A DNA stretch of 64,000 bases, taken from Phlebopus portentosus. Its lineage: Eukaryota; Basidiomycota; Agaricomycetes; Boletales; Boletinellaceae. Below are positions 24,080-34,598 of this stretch, one piece after another. The stretch spans positions 1,240,001-1,304,000 of the forward strand of contig JAYXKI010000008.1 of NCBI GenBank assembly GCA_037892935.1, read 5' to 3'. A model generated the notes under the pieces. The model ran no database searches. It saw only the letters and a list, made by a program, of their open reading frames with translations, and was not told the DNA's origin. Both the position numbers and the translations under genes were made by a program. Numbering within the stretch: position 1 is the stretch's first letter; each line of letters begins with the position of its first letter.

Positions 24080-24330
24080 AAGTGTTTTTATGGACATGAA
24101 AACACGGTGTTAGGAGATTTCATTGGTTTTCGAAATTGCAGGCTTTATTCAATCTTGATCTTCTTCGAGCTGTAATAATGAAATCATGTACGCCTCTGCT
24201 ACGTTCGTATTTAAACGTATGATCAAGATTTATCCGAAAGAAAAGCAGAGAGAAAGGGCATGCTCGGATAAGAAGAAGTCGCTCCTGTGTCCACAGGAAA
24301 AAAATATGGTTACACTTTTAGGTTCGAAAA

Positions 24331-24611
24331 AGGCGAACGCAAGATCAAGTCTTCGTGCCGCTGCAGACCAGGACCCGAACGGAATGAGAATCCATCTAGA
24401 GAATTTCTCTTTAGCTACCGGAGAATCGAACCATTCTGAAGATGGCTCGAACAAAGTTTATATGGCGCCTTGATCTATTCATATGCCTTCCTGAGGTCAT
24501 ATTTCTAAGGCACCAGTCCCAAAGACAATTGAATGCACAGCCAATTTCGACTTAGAAACTGGCTCCGATAGACCGATAACGAGCACCAGACTTTCCTCAT
24601 ATACTACTTAA
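24331..24611 (+). pseudogene. Orphan 3' exons of a DUF6534 gene (relic 2)
   Basis: Reads ANARSSLRAAADQDPNGM and IHLENFSLATGES from the penultimate exon. A short intron follows, then APVPKTIECTANFDLETGSD, stopping with TAA at 24609-24611. The two last exons are in frame, but the five upstream membrane-coding exons are absent: the DNA just before is the downstream block of copy D. Like relic 1, it lies about 250 bp after an array gene, suggesting repeated unequal exchange in the 3' part of the unit. Confidence 0.8.
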
Positions 24612-25543
24612 CATTGAGGAATGAGAACATACACAAAGATGAGGGTTGTTCATTTCATCATTTCCGGGGTTTATAGCCTATATCATATTGTGACCTTCCT
24701 GGCCAAATGAAGTCAGATACATCCCGGCTAGGTTTTACTTTTGTCTTTACCTATTGGATTTATATAGTGCCTCGAATGGTGCCACCTGACATCACGACAG
24801 ATGCAACAGCTTCTTTGATTTGTGTTGGACCCGCGGCGCAGGGTGATAGCGCGACGAGAAATCGATCTTCGTCGACCAAGTTGGGTCAGAATCGAGAAAG
24901 AATTTCCCACGGATTTGTTATTTTGAGCCGATTCTACTCTAACTGAACAACTTTTACGTACGTTTTGGTGCTCGCCCATGGAAAAAATTCGTTTCATTCA
25001 TCAGCACAAACATAGCACCTTAACATCAATGTCATGGAAGAGCTTGTGATTCGACAGGAATAGTCTCGCGTTGCCCCTGAGTCCTCAAAGCTACCGCATC
25101 TGTCACTTGTGCTGACTCGGACATCCATCGAAACTGGACTACGCGGCATTGCATTATACATACTCGGACCTTTCTAAGTTTCAGAGAGACAATCGCTGTT
25201 GCGAGCTCGACATCCATTCTTCTCAGCCCTCCGTGGGACACTATTCTTTCCTTATATAACGGGATTCTGACTGCGTGTGCTCCAACCTGATCCATAAACA
25301 GGCTCAGCATCAGCAATAAAGGACGCGATGCAAATGAAGAAGCTATGGTAAAAATTTACAGTTCAACTAGTAATGACGTTCGCAGATGTTCTCATCCTGT
25401 ACATATCCAGCGCAGCTCGTACTACTTGATATGCGGTATAGACCGTCGTCCCCCACTTCACACCCAACGTCGCATTCCCTTTCCGAGTAGCCCGCCTTTT
25501 CCAAGTCTTCATTATTCTTGAGCAGCACTTACAGAGTGGATAG
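24612..25543. other. Intergenic region upstream of gene E
   Basis: No gene is supported. A TATATAACGGG sequence at about 25255 and GGTATAGACCG at about 25435 are candidate promoter elements for gene E. The latter lies at the distance used in A and D. Confidence 0.4.
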
Positions 25544-27002
25544 ATGGCTTCTACGGCCAGCGTACCCGTGTCAGGAGTGGATATTACCGTGCGTCCTAGA
25601 CACTTTCCCTCTGACGTGTTATATTGACGCCTTCATTTCAGTTTGGATGTTTCTTCCTTGTGGTGATGTGATTCGCTCTCAGTTTTACTTTCTTTCCCAG
25701 ACATCTAACCACAATTCCATCAGACTTACTTCAGTGTAAGCTTTCTCTACTGCATCCTCTCCTACTTGGTCTGATCAAGTCTGTTAGCCTTTGGGGGTCG
25801 GATGCCTTCAGTTCTATCTGTATTGCGAGGTAAGTTTCCAACAGTGCCGAGCTGCTTGTAATCATCGGCTACTCTTGATCCCTTAGAAATATTGGAAAAC
25901 CGAACGTCGTTGGCTCAAGCTGCACATGTCCTTATTATGGATCCTGGATACGGTGCACCAAGCGTTATTGATGAACATCCTCTACATACTATTTGTGAAG
26001 GGAATCGCAGATCCGACTCTGCTATATCGCTTCCAGGAGTGAGCCTAGCCATTTTTACAAGGTGTCTCTGCAGACATGACTGTCATATAGAACCAGTCCA
26101 GCTGTGGTCGTCCTCACTTCTCTAATCAGCGCCTTGGCGCAAGTCATTTTCATCCAACGTGCTTGGTATCGTAAGTAATATATTGGCATTGTGATCTTTG
26201 ATCCAGAGCTCATATCTTCAAAGTGAGCGACAAAAACTATGTTATATTAGGAACACTGAGCATCGCAGTTTTGGCCCAGTTCGCGGAAAATATGGCATAT
26301 TTCGCTCGAATCGTCAATATCCGCGATATCAGACTGATAGGCGACAATCTCCTCCCTATAGAATTCTCGACGGCTTCTGTTACGGTGTTCACAGATACAT
26401 TCCTAGCTGTCGTATTGATATGGTTATTGCGGAAGGCGCGTTCCGGATTCAGGAGAACGGATTCGATTGTTAATCGCTTAGTCGCGTATATCGTTGGATC
26501 AAGCCTCATTACTGTTGTCTGCTCGTTGGTCGGTCTGATAGGTGCCACGGTAGCGCCTCATTCTTTTATTTATATGTCTTGCGGTCTTGTTCTTACGAAA
26601 CGTCAGTGTTTAAATACCTCAAATCAAGTCGCTTTACTAATGCATAAACATTCTTCTTTTCAGTCTATTTCAATTGTCTACTTGCTTTGTTAGCGGCTTC
26701 TCTCTTCTTACGTTCCCTGAATTGACAAGAATGTGCAGATTAAACGCACGATCGAGTCTTCAATCCAATGAAGATTCGACCACCATGAGCTTCCACCTGG
26801 AGAACTTTTCCTCTTCTACTACCGCAGAATTAAACCATTCTGTAAACGACCCGATCAAGGTGTGTATCAATTCATCCATCCATCCATCCATCCATCCATC
26901 CATCTCCAATCCTCTAATTTTTTATGTTTCTAGGCTTCAATTCCGAAGACAATCGGATCTAGAGTCAGTGTTGGAACCAATAAACCGACGGCTCAGGAGT
27001 AA
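25544..27002 (+). pseudogene. DUF6534 array copy E with a one-base deletion in exon 4
   Basis: Exon 1 reads MASTASVPVSGVDIT (25544-25588), then FGCFFLVV and the microexon at 25724-25735. In the next exon the family sequence TATGGGGTATCGGATGCC appears as TTTGGGGGTCGGATGCC (about 25789-25806), one base short. The frame after LW is lost and hits a stop at the donor. The rest is well kept: KYWKTERRWLKLHMSLLWIL, SDKNYVILGTLSIAVLAQF, TDTFLAVVLIWLLRKARSGF and SIVNRLVAYIVGSS. The last exon, ASIPKTIGSRVSVGTNKP, stops at 27002. The loss sits next to a G5 run, so a sequencing error is possible. If real, this copy cannot make a full protein. Its last intron carries a CATC microsatellite. Confidence 0.75.
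26873..26904 (+). repeat. CATC microsatellite, eight units
   Basis: Eight uninterrupted CATC units in the last intron of DUF6534 copy E. The same intron in other copies has only ATCTAT or ATTTAT at this place, so the expansion is specific to this copy. Confidence 0.95.
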
Positions 27003-27758
27003 TACAAGATGGTGATGATCTCACCGGACTTCCAGAAAGTGGTGTGATGTAGATGCAGAAGCGGAGATTGCACAGTTCTCGAATTTACAGCCTTTTTTTC
27101 ACGCCCGATTTTCTTTGATGAATGAAGTCAGATTATCCTGGTTTGAACCGACAACCTGAGCACCATGTGATCAGGAGAAAAGTTTCTTGTCTATTTATAA
27201 AGACGCCGTGATTTTCCATTGTCAATACAACCCGTCACCGACATCCACTTAGGTTAACACCAGTACCAAAGCCACCTTGCTGTATGATGGAAGGATGACT
27301 CTGCTGCGGTTGTACACTGTTCTTCTGCTCCAAGTTCATCAAAATAGTATCATGGTGCCTGTTCTCCATGATCACGTTGATTCACCGAAGTTACTTCAGC
27401 ACCAACTTGAATTGATCTCCGTGCAATCGTGACATCCAGACACCGAAACATGATTCCGCTAGTATCGCAATGTAGGATCACTCTTAGTCGCTACTTTTAC
27501 TTCAGCAATAGTGGAGCATCAACTTGGACTTGATCCCGATAAGGGTTTAAGATTTGACTAATATTGTTTCCAAGGGTCTCAAACCGTAACTTGTTTCACG
27601 AATAGGTCAAGCATCAACACTAAAGGATGCAGAAGAACATTAGTCAGCACAATTCATGATAAAAAGATGCTAGGAATCATCATTTCCCTTCGTATCCTCT
27701 CTCAGGATCCTTGTCTAGGCAGCTCACCTTTTCAAGTCTTGCGTGGCTTTCTTTGTCC
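27003..27758. other. Intergenic region between copies E and F
   Basis: Contains diverged forms of the downstream block (TGGTTTGAACCGACAACCTG at about 27150) and the upstream block (about 27290-27560). No gene is visible. Confidence 0.45.
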
Positions 27759-29157
27759 ATGGTCGCTGTTTGCGGAGAACCGGGCAATATAGTGTATGTG
27801 ATCAACAGCTCCACATTGGACGTGGACTGGACTGTGCGTTCTATTCATACTCTCCTGCTGACATGCCATATCCACTCTTTTGTTCTAGTTCGGACGTTTA
27901 TTCATTTCAGTAACGTGATCTCCTTCCTTCATATCCCCACCAGGCGTTTGACCATATCGTAGCCTTACATCAGCGTAAACATTCTATGCCATACCCTTCC
28001 GTACCATTCTGACCAAGTTATCAGCCTATGGGGTATCGGGAGCCTTCAATTCTATCACTATTGTGAGATACACTCCCAAAATGCCGACCTAGCCATTATA
28101 ATCGAAAAGTTCTGATTTCTTAGAATCATTGGAAAAGCGAGCAGCGCTGGCTCAAACTGTACGTGCTCTTGTTATGGATTCTGGATACAGTACTCCAAGC
28201 GCTCGTAGCAAACAACAATTATGTATGCTTCGTGAAGGGGATTACAAATCCGACTTTGCTACTTAGATTGCAGAAGTGAGTCTTGCCATGCATCGAGGAT
28301 TCATTCACAGATAAAGCTTTCCTACAGAAACAGACTGGCCATCTCTGCTCTCGCCGCTTTTATCATCACCGCTTTTATCGACGCCATGGTACAAGCCATT
28401 TTCATCTGATGTGCTTGCTTTTGTAATTGATATCTATGATCAAATACTCATGCCTTTACTAGTAAAGTAAGCAGCAAAGATCGCATTCTAGCAGGAGTAT
28501 CGAGTATTGCTGTTCTGGCACAGTTTGCAGTGACCATGGTGTATTGTGCTGAAGTCGTCGGCATTAGCAGATTTACACTGCTAGACGATGACATTCCTAT
28601 GAAAATTGCAGCATCTGTTGTTTCAGGACTCACGGATACATACCTGACTGTTATGCTAGTATGGTTACTATGGAAAGCGCATTTCGGACGCAGAAAATTA
28701 GATTCAATCGTGAACAATTTGGTCATATATATCATTGGGTCAAGCCTCTTAACTACGATCTGTGCTTTGATTGCATTGATTGCATTGATTTCTGCTGCAG
28801 TAGCACTGGATTTTTTTGTCTATTTGCTTGCCGATTTTCTTGTTCCAAAATGTCAGTGTTACTGTAAAATACTTGGAATACATCTATTGATGCAAGCACT
28901 TCTTTACAGTATACTTCAATTGTTTGCTTGCTTCGCCACGTTCAGTGGCCTATGATTTCTAAAGTTTATTGGGTTGACAAGCAGCCATAGAATAAATGCA
29001 AGAAGTTTGTGATACTGCAGATCATGAATCGGGTAGCTTGGGCATTCATTTTGAGAATTTCTCTTCCTCTTCTGGAGAATCGAACCTGAAGCCTTCAGAT
29101 ATGGAGGCAGTTGAATGCAGAATCAGCATTGATATTGAGACCAGCATCAATAAGTAA
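27759..29157 (+). pseudogene. DUF6534 array copy F, multiply broken
   Basis: The family layout is clear. Exon 1 from 27759 ends LDVDWT, FGRLFISV follows, and the microexon is 27963-27974. After these come LWGIGSLQFYHYCE, NHWKSEQRWLKLYVLLLWIL, and the long exon with TDTYLTVMLVWLLWKAHFG. Three faults show it is dead. The donor after YHYCE is ATACAC instead of GTACGC. The end of the third helix reads IFI then TGA at 28407-28409, where paralogues have an Arg or Gln codon. The C-terminal exon has INARSL followed by TGA. There are also in-frame tandem repeats: GCTTTTATC...GCTTTTATC near 28355 and GATTGCATT units near 28768. It still ends with MEAVECRISIDIETSI before a TAA at 29157. Confidence 0.85.
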
Positions 29158-29959
29158 ATGATGGACTCTTAAAGATCTGTAGATGTTCAGGTTGAAGTAG
29201 CATGTCAAAATAGAGAAATCTAATCGGTTTTCTTGAGAGTGAGATGAAGCCAGAGCAAAGGCGAGTTCACTTTATTTGTTTTTATTTCTTTGAAATAATG
29301 GATGAATCCGGATATATCGCATGTTTTGGGTTCAGTTTGCCTGTGTTCCTCGCGTGGGATCGAATTCACGACCTGGATCGTGAACGTCATGTGACGGAAA
29401 AGTTACGCGTTTTTTTTTACATGTACAGCACGCCGTCAGATTGTCAACAACGTGTTTTGTTTCATTTCACATATTCCCTGACAGGCTCTTTCTGCTTTGA
29501 GGCGAGATTGCGATTCTCCTCATGAAACCTTTCACAAGTTTCAGGTTGAAGTCTCGTTATCATTTTCTGCTTATCTCACACGGCAGCCCCTTGGGATCAC
29601 TCGTGCTCGTCGTTACGGATAAGCAGCGCAGACAAACCATGGAATGGGAACAATCTGACTTAACCTAAGGACTGTGGAGATCGTGAGTGAAATGATCCGA
29701 AATGGAGCCTCTTTCGGTACTTCTCGATCTCCGAGAGCATATAAATGACCATCAATCATCCTATCAATGACTTCCCAGCCACCGGTCTTCTGGTTCCGGA
29801 GTCACTGATCATCATTCAGCACATTGCAAATCGGCTACATATAAGATGATAGGAGCTTCATTCTTGCCCCCCTGAGCCTCCTTTGCCGTAGTTCTGTCGT
29901 GCTACGAGCAATTTACTTCGGAGACCATCGACTGGGACTCCCTGGCCGTCACCAGCGCT
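29158..29959. other. Intergenic region between copies F and G
   Basis: Holds the last clear copy of the downstream block (GGATCGAATTCACGACCTGG at about 29358, T-run at 29409). Further on is a TATA-like box for gene G at 29740. No gene is seen. Confidence 0.45.
29740..29747 (+). promoter_or_regulatory. TATA-like box upstream of gene G
   Basis: TATAAATG lies about 220 bp before the gene G start in otherwise mixed sequence. The distance is longer than in copies A, D and I-K, so the transcription start is less certain. Confidence 0.3.
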
Positions 29960-31446
29960 ATGTCGCAAAACGATAGTACGGTGAGCCGTAGACCATTTAT
30001 ATTCTGAGTGGACTCTGAAGCGACTATTGACTCAGTTTGGTTTTTTATTCATATCAGTGATGTATGGTCTGTGTCATCCGGCAAACATCTCACCCCGATT
30101 AACCACACACATTCTAGCTTTACATCAGCGTTAGCTTCTGACCTTTGTCGAGCAAGAATTAAATCTGTTAATTCTTAACGTGTTTCCAGTTTATGGGGTG
30201 TTGGCTGCCTCCAGTTGTATCTGTACTACGAAGTATTTCGCCCTTACGTGTTACATTGCTTGACACATATTGATCAGTTGTATTGTCCAGAAATACTGGA
30301 AGACCGATCAGCCCTGGCTCAAGACGTACATCCTTTTGATATGGATAATGGATACAGTGCATCAAGTACTTGTCGCGCATTTCAACTACGTGTACTTTGT
30401 GAAGGGTATAGCAAATATATCGTTGAGGGATGGCCTTCCCAAGTGAGTTTCTGTCTTTCGGCGAAAATAAACACTGCCTGAACTTTCGACTCTCCGACAG
30501 AACCGGCGCAGACACTATTGTCTTCACGGCCCTTATTGATGCCATGATACAAAGTATTCTCATCAGACGCGCTTGGTACCGTGAGTGTTCAAAACTGCTT
30601 GCAATGCTTAGTATGCGTTTCGACTGATGACCTTGAAGTAAGTAGCAAAAACAATATTCTGGCCGGCGTCTTAAGTGCTGCCGTCCTCGCGCAATTTTCA
30701 CTGACCCTGACATATTACGGTCAAGTCATCAATTTCAGCAAGATAGCGCAGCTAGACGATGCTATTCATACAGAACTTGCGATGACTGGCATTGCAGTGT
30801 TCACGGATACTCTCCTGGCCGTCGTACTGATTTGGTTACTGCGAAAGGCCCGGTCCGGATTCAGGAGGTCAGACTCCATCGTGAACCGTCTAGTCATGTA
30901 TATTGTTGGATCAAGCCTCGTTACTGCAATGTGCGTGATCGTGGCGTTAATCTCCGCTGCAGTTGCACCGCATTCGTTCATCTATTTGCTTGCCGACCTG
31001 GTAATTCCGAAACGTGAGTCTCGTATGATTTCAAACGCTCCGAGCTCATATGTTAACATGTTATCTTTCTTCAGTTTACTTCAACTGCATGCTTGCTTCG
31101 TCCGTCAATCATGATGTCTGTCCCCCCCATCACAACTGATATGAATGTATTCGTTCAGGTTGAATGCGCGATCACGACTTCGCGAGACTCTGGAGAACGG
31201 AGAAACCGATATCAGCATTTGCCTTGAAAACGTAGCTTCTGTAACAAGTGGAGAGCTGGACACGCCCTCGGGTAGCTCGCAGAAGGCACGTGCTATCGGT
31301 GCCGTCTTGCCTCTAGCTTATTGACGTTTTCTCCAGGCCTCGAGTCCTACAGCAATGCAATGCCACATCGCGATCGGTACTGGACTTAACAACAACCAAA
31401 GAGCAGTGAGAGCGAAGTCTTACACATTCCGGTCGACTTCTGATTA
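29960..31446 (+). CDS. DUF6534 membrane protein, array copy G
   Basis: A short first exon, MSQNDST (29960-29980), is followed by FGFLFISV and the microexon at 30118-30129. LWGVGCLQLYLYYE and KYWKTDQPWLKTYILLIWIM come next, then a third helix ending ILIRRAWY. The long exon begins SSKNNILAGVLSAAVLAQF and contains TDTLLAVVLIWLLRKARSGF and SDSIVNRLVMYIVGSS. The tail is LNARSRLRETLENGETDIS. The last intron appears to be GC-AG: exon end AAG, then GCACGT, and acceptor CTCCAG before ASSPTAMQCHIAIGTGL, ending RSTSD at 31446. If it is not spliced, translation would stop at about 31321. All other introns are GT-AG and in phase. It is intermediate between the A-F group (FGC starts) and the H-K group (KYWxTDQ, YYE). 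Confidence 0.84.
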
Positions 31447-32495
31447 GAGTTTTTAATTTAATTTAATTTAATTTTTCGAAGCACTTCGACAAGATGAAAT
31501 TCGATCCAATGCGACAATGACAAAATTTCGACCCGATTATTGTAATTTAGAACCTTTTATGAAATCACTTGTGGACCCGACCAGTTTGGATTGGTACATA
31601 CAGCTATATGCAGTTGTCGAACGAGTGAAGTCCGGAAGGACCTTGGATCAGATGTGCATTCCAAGTATCAGAAGTTCCAACACTTGGACGTAGCTAGCCG
31701 GATTCTGGTAACCGAGATGCGAGTCGGTCCAGACGACTCGGACTCCGGCTCAGGTGAGTTTTCCTGTTCGAACGTAATTCTCGGTGGATCGGGACGGTCT
31801 TGCCTGGTGTACATGCCGAAAATCTCTGTGCCCTACGATGTTGTTGTTCCGTACCTCAGAGACCGACGGTTTTGTTGCGAACTGTGGTCCTGGTATGCAT
31901 AGGCCCTTCTATTGACTCTCCGGTGGCTCCGTTTCGGTCTTACCATCAAGAGACCGCTCATCACCCGTCAACTCAAAGTCACATGCAAACCCCGTTGCAA
32001 TCTCGTATGCCTTGACTCTTGCTATCGCTTACGGGTTTCAGATAGGGACGTCTTGATGTTCTACTGGCTTGCAATTCCGGATAGAATGGAAGAAGAGAGC
32101 AGTCTTCCGACCTGAATGATTGTTCCGTGCATCCTCTTGCCACACGAAATGTTAGAAAATGACAAACAGCATAACGCTTTCCATATAGTGCAATCTGATC
32201 CTACGCTGATCATCACCATCTTCTGCTCTGGGAACTATCAGATCAATAAAGCGGCACTCATCTGACGTTGCTTGTACTCTAAGTAGGTCTGGGATTACCC
32301 CCATCGTATGGCTGTGTGTCGAACAACTGAAACTAAATTGCATCACATCTCTTTAGATATCGTCATCTTGCGTATCCCTGTGGCCTACTTAAACCGCAAA
32401 TGTATCATCAGTTCCCGTATTCCGCTTTGGTCAAACACTTTGTTGGGTCCGCGTCGCAATTTACGCGGCATAACCAGGCCGCAAATATTTACAAC
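31447..32495. other. Intergenic region between copies G and H
   Basis: Begins with five tandem TTTAA units (about 31451-31476). The remainder has short open frames (31591-31902, 31912-32115) without recognisable domains. No gene is called. Confidence 0.4.
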
Positions 32496-33850
32496 ATGTC
32501 CTCCGCTGACAACATGCCCGTGTCACAGCTAGATTCCACAGTAAGAGTTCCAGTGCTCTGTCTATGTGCGCAGTAACTTACCGATGGTCCAGTGGGGCTG
32601 TTTTTTCATTGGAGTGGCTTTCAACTCTACAACAATAATTCTGGAGCTGAACAGATGCATTACAGACTTACCTCAGTGTGAGCCTGATTTCGCTTTGAGC
32701 GAATATTGTATCATCATTGTATCACGTTGAGTTTATGGGGAATCGGGTGTCTCCAGTTGTACCTATATTACGAAGTAGGTGCCGCATACTTATCAGTTCT
32801 GTGTGTCCCTGACCGTCGCCATCTGCTAGAAATACTGGAGGACCGATCAGCGCTGGCTGAAGCTGTATAACATTTTAATATGGATACTAGATACAGTGCA
32901 TCAGGTCCTTGTCACGGAGTTTAACTATGTTTACTTTGTGAAGGGAATCATAAATCCTGAATTGCGAACTGTCTTGCAAACGTGAGCCCTTCCTTCATCA
33001 ACTAATTTCCTTGTTTGAGATCTCTCGAAGTCAATATGTGATGTTTTGCAGGACTATGATTCAGGTAGTGCTCCTTACTAGCATTATCAACGCGATGATA
33101 CAGATAATTCTTATTCGGCGTGCTTGGTGCTGTGAGTGAGCACTTAATTTGTCTCCTTACCGCCTAGGCTCATTACCATGTCCCTGAAGGGGCGGCAGAA
33201 ATCTCATGTTAACAACAACAATGTTAAGCATGTCGTGGAGGGCATTAATCTAGGACTCGCGTGCAACTTCATCGGGGTATTCACAGATACTTTCTTGGCC
33301 GCTTCACTGGTTTCGTTGCTATGGAAGGCTCGTTCGGGACTTCGTTCATCATATTCGATCGTAAACCGCCTCGTTACATATATTATTGGTTCAAGCCTCG
33401 TGACCATCCTGTGCATGGTGATCGCAGTGGTTCTCGATATTCTTTAGCCGTATTCTTTCATCCACATGACTGCTGATCTGGTCATAGCCTTAATAGCATT
33501 TTTTACCTATTGACACAGATGCTTTCAGTGTACTTCAATTGCATGCTCGCTTCGTTCGTCATTCATATTTTCCGTTTCTTTTGTCGAGACTTTGCAATGC
33601 AGCCGCAGGTTGAATGTTCGATCGAGTTTTCGCGAGAATGTCATCGTCCATACAGGCGAAATCAATCTTCACTCCGCAAACCCCTCTTCTGGCTCGGAGG
33701 GACAGATGACTCACCGACACTTATTTCTTCGAAGGTTTGTAACTTTCCGAACGAATTTGTTTCTGCTCACTTTCGTATATTTAGACTCAAGCGCTCGTAT
33801 CTACTGAGTACCCAGCTAATGCTGACATCGAGGCCGCACAACGTGAATGA
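32496..33850 (+). pseudogene. DUF6534 array copy H, degenerate
   Basis: Exon 1, MSSADNMPVSQLDST (32496-32540), is typical of the H-K group, followed by WGCFFIGV. The donor after this exon is missing: the sequence continues GCTTTCAAC where others have a GT. The microexon (32666-32677) and LWGIGCLQLYLYYE, KYWRTDQRWLKLYNILIWIL and IILIRRAWC are kept. The next exon has lost roughly 70 bases that encode the fourth helix, leaving GRQKSHVNNNN in place of ILTGxxSAAVLAQF. The core TDTFLAASLVSLLWKARSG and SIVNRLVTYIIGSS remain. A TAG at 33445-33447 follows LDIL, where paralogues read SAIVAPHSF. The last exon ends DIEAAQRE at 33850. With these three defects it is a pseudogene. Confidence 0.85.
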
Positions 33851-34598
33851 AAGGCACTGGTATAACTTTATAAAGTGATTCATCAGTCACTTATGCACTG
33901 CCTTCAGAACCTTGACGGGATCGGTGCCTCTTCCAGATCCAAAATCGACTCAAGTTGATATAAGAATGCGACTACTTGACACTGGTAGCATAGGGGCAAT
34001 ACTTGTGCAGCACATCCTCACCTGTACATAAACTCCATTGAATCGTGGTAATCGAGGAATAGAAGTTCAATACACAAACGGCTAAACAATGAATGCTCAG
34101 AGTTAATGTGCATTACCTAAGCCATCCACCGGTATCCGACCCCAGACTCAGAACAGCTGCATCAGGGATGGGTTGACGGTGTGTGGATTGTGGATACATC
34201 CTAAGCGCGCAGACTCAACAGACGATTCCTTGATGACTCGTCGCAAGTCAATCTGGAAGAAAACAAGAAGCGGAGCTTGAACGGAGTGTACACGATGCGC
34301 GTCAACTGCCAGAGTGTAGACGACTCAGGAAGGCCCTCATCAATCGAGGCTCACCGCACTGCAGTGCACCCGATCCAAACTTGGGACCGCATCATCTTTT
34401 AATCATCTACCGGTGACCCAAAAACGCGCTGGTTCGCGGTTTTTCTTATGATCCCGCGTTTATCTACGTCTGGCTTCAGCCTATTTAAGATGACGACGCG
34501 TACATTCATCGCACCTCCCGATTGTGGTCACCTCTCTATCCTTTCCATTTTTGGGGTTGACGGCGTGCATCATATAACCACGCCCAGGAGGCCACAAC
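33851..34598. other. Intergenic region upstream of gene I
   Basis: No gene. Part of it (AATCTGGAAGAAAACAAGAAG and nearby sequence) resembles DNA after copy I near 36420-36460 and 36800-36870, so downstream flanks of the H-K group are also part of the repeated unit. Confidence 0.4.
34482..34490 (+). promoter_or_regulatory. TATTTAAGA core promoter element of gene I
   Basis: TATTTAAGATGACGACG lies about 115 bp before the gene I start. Near-identical elements lie about 107 and 125 bp before genes J and K. This conservation exceeds that of the neighbouring intergenic DNA. Confidence 0.6.
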
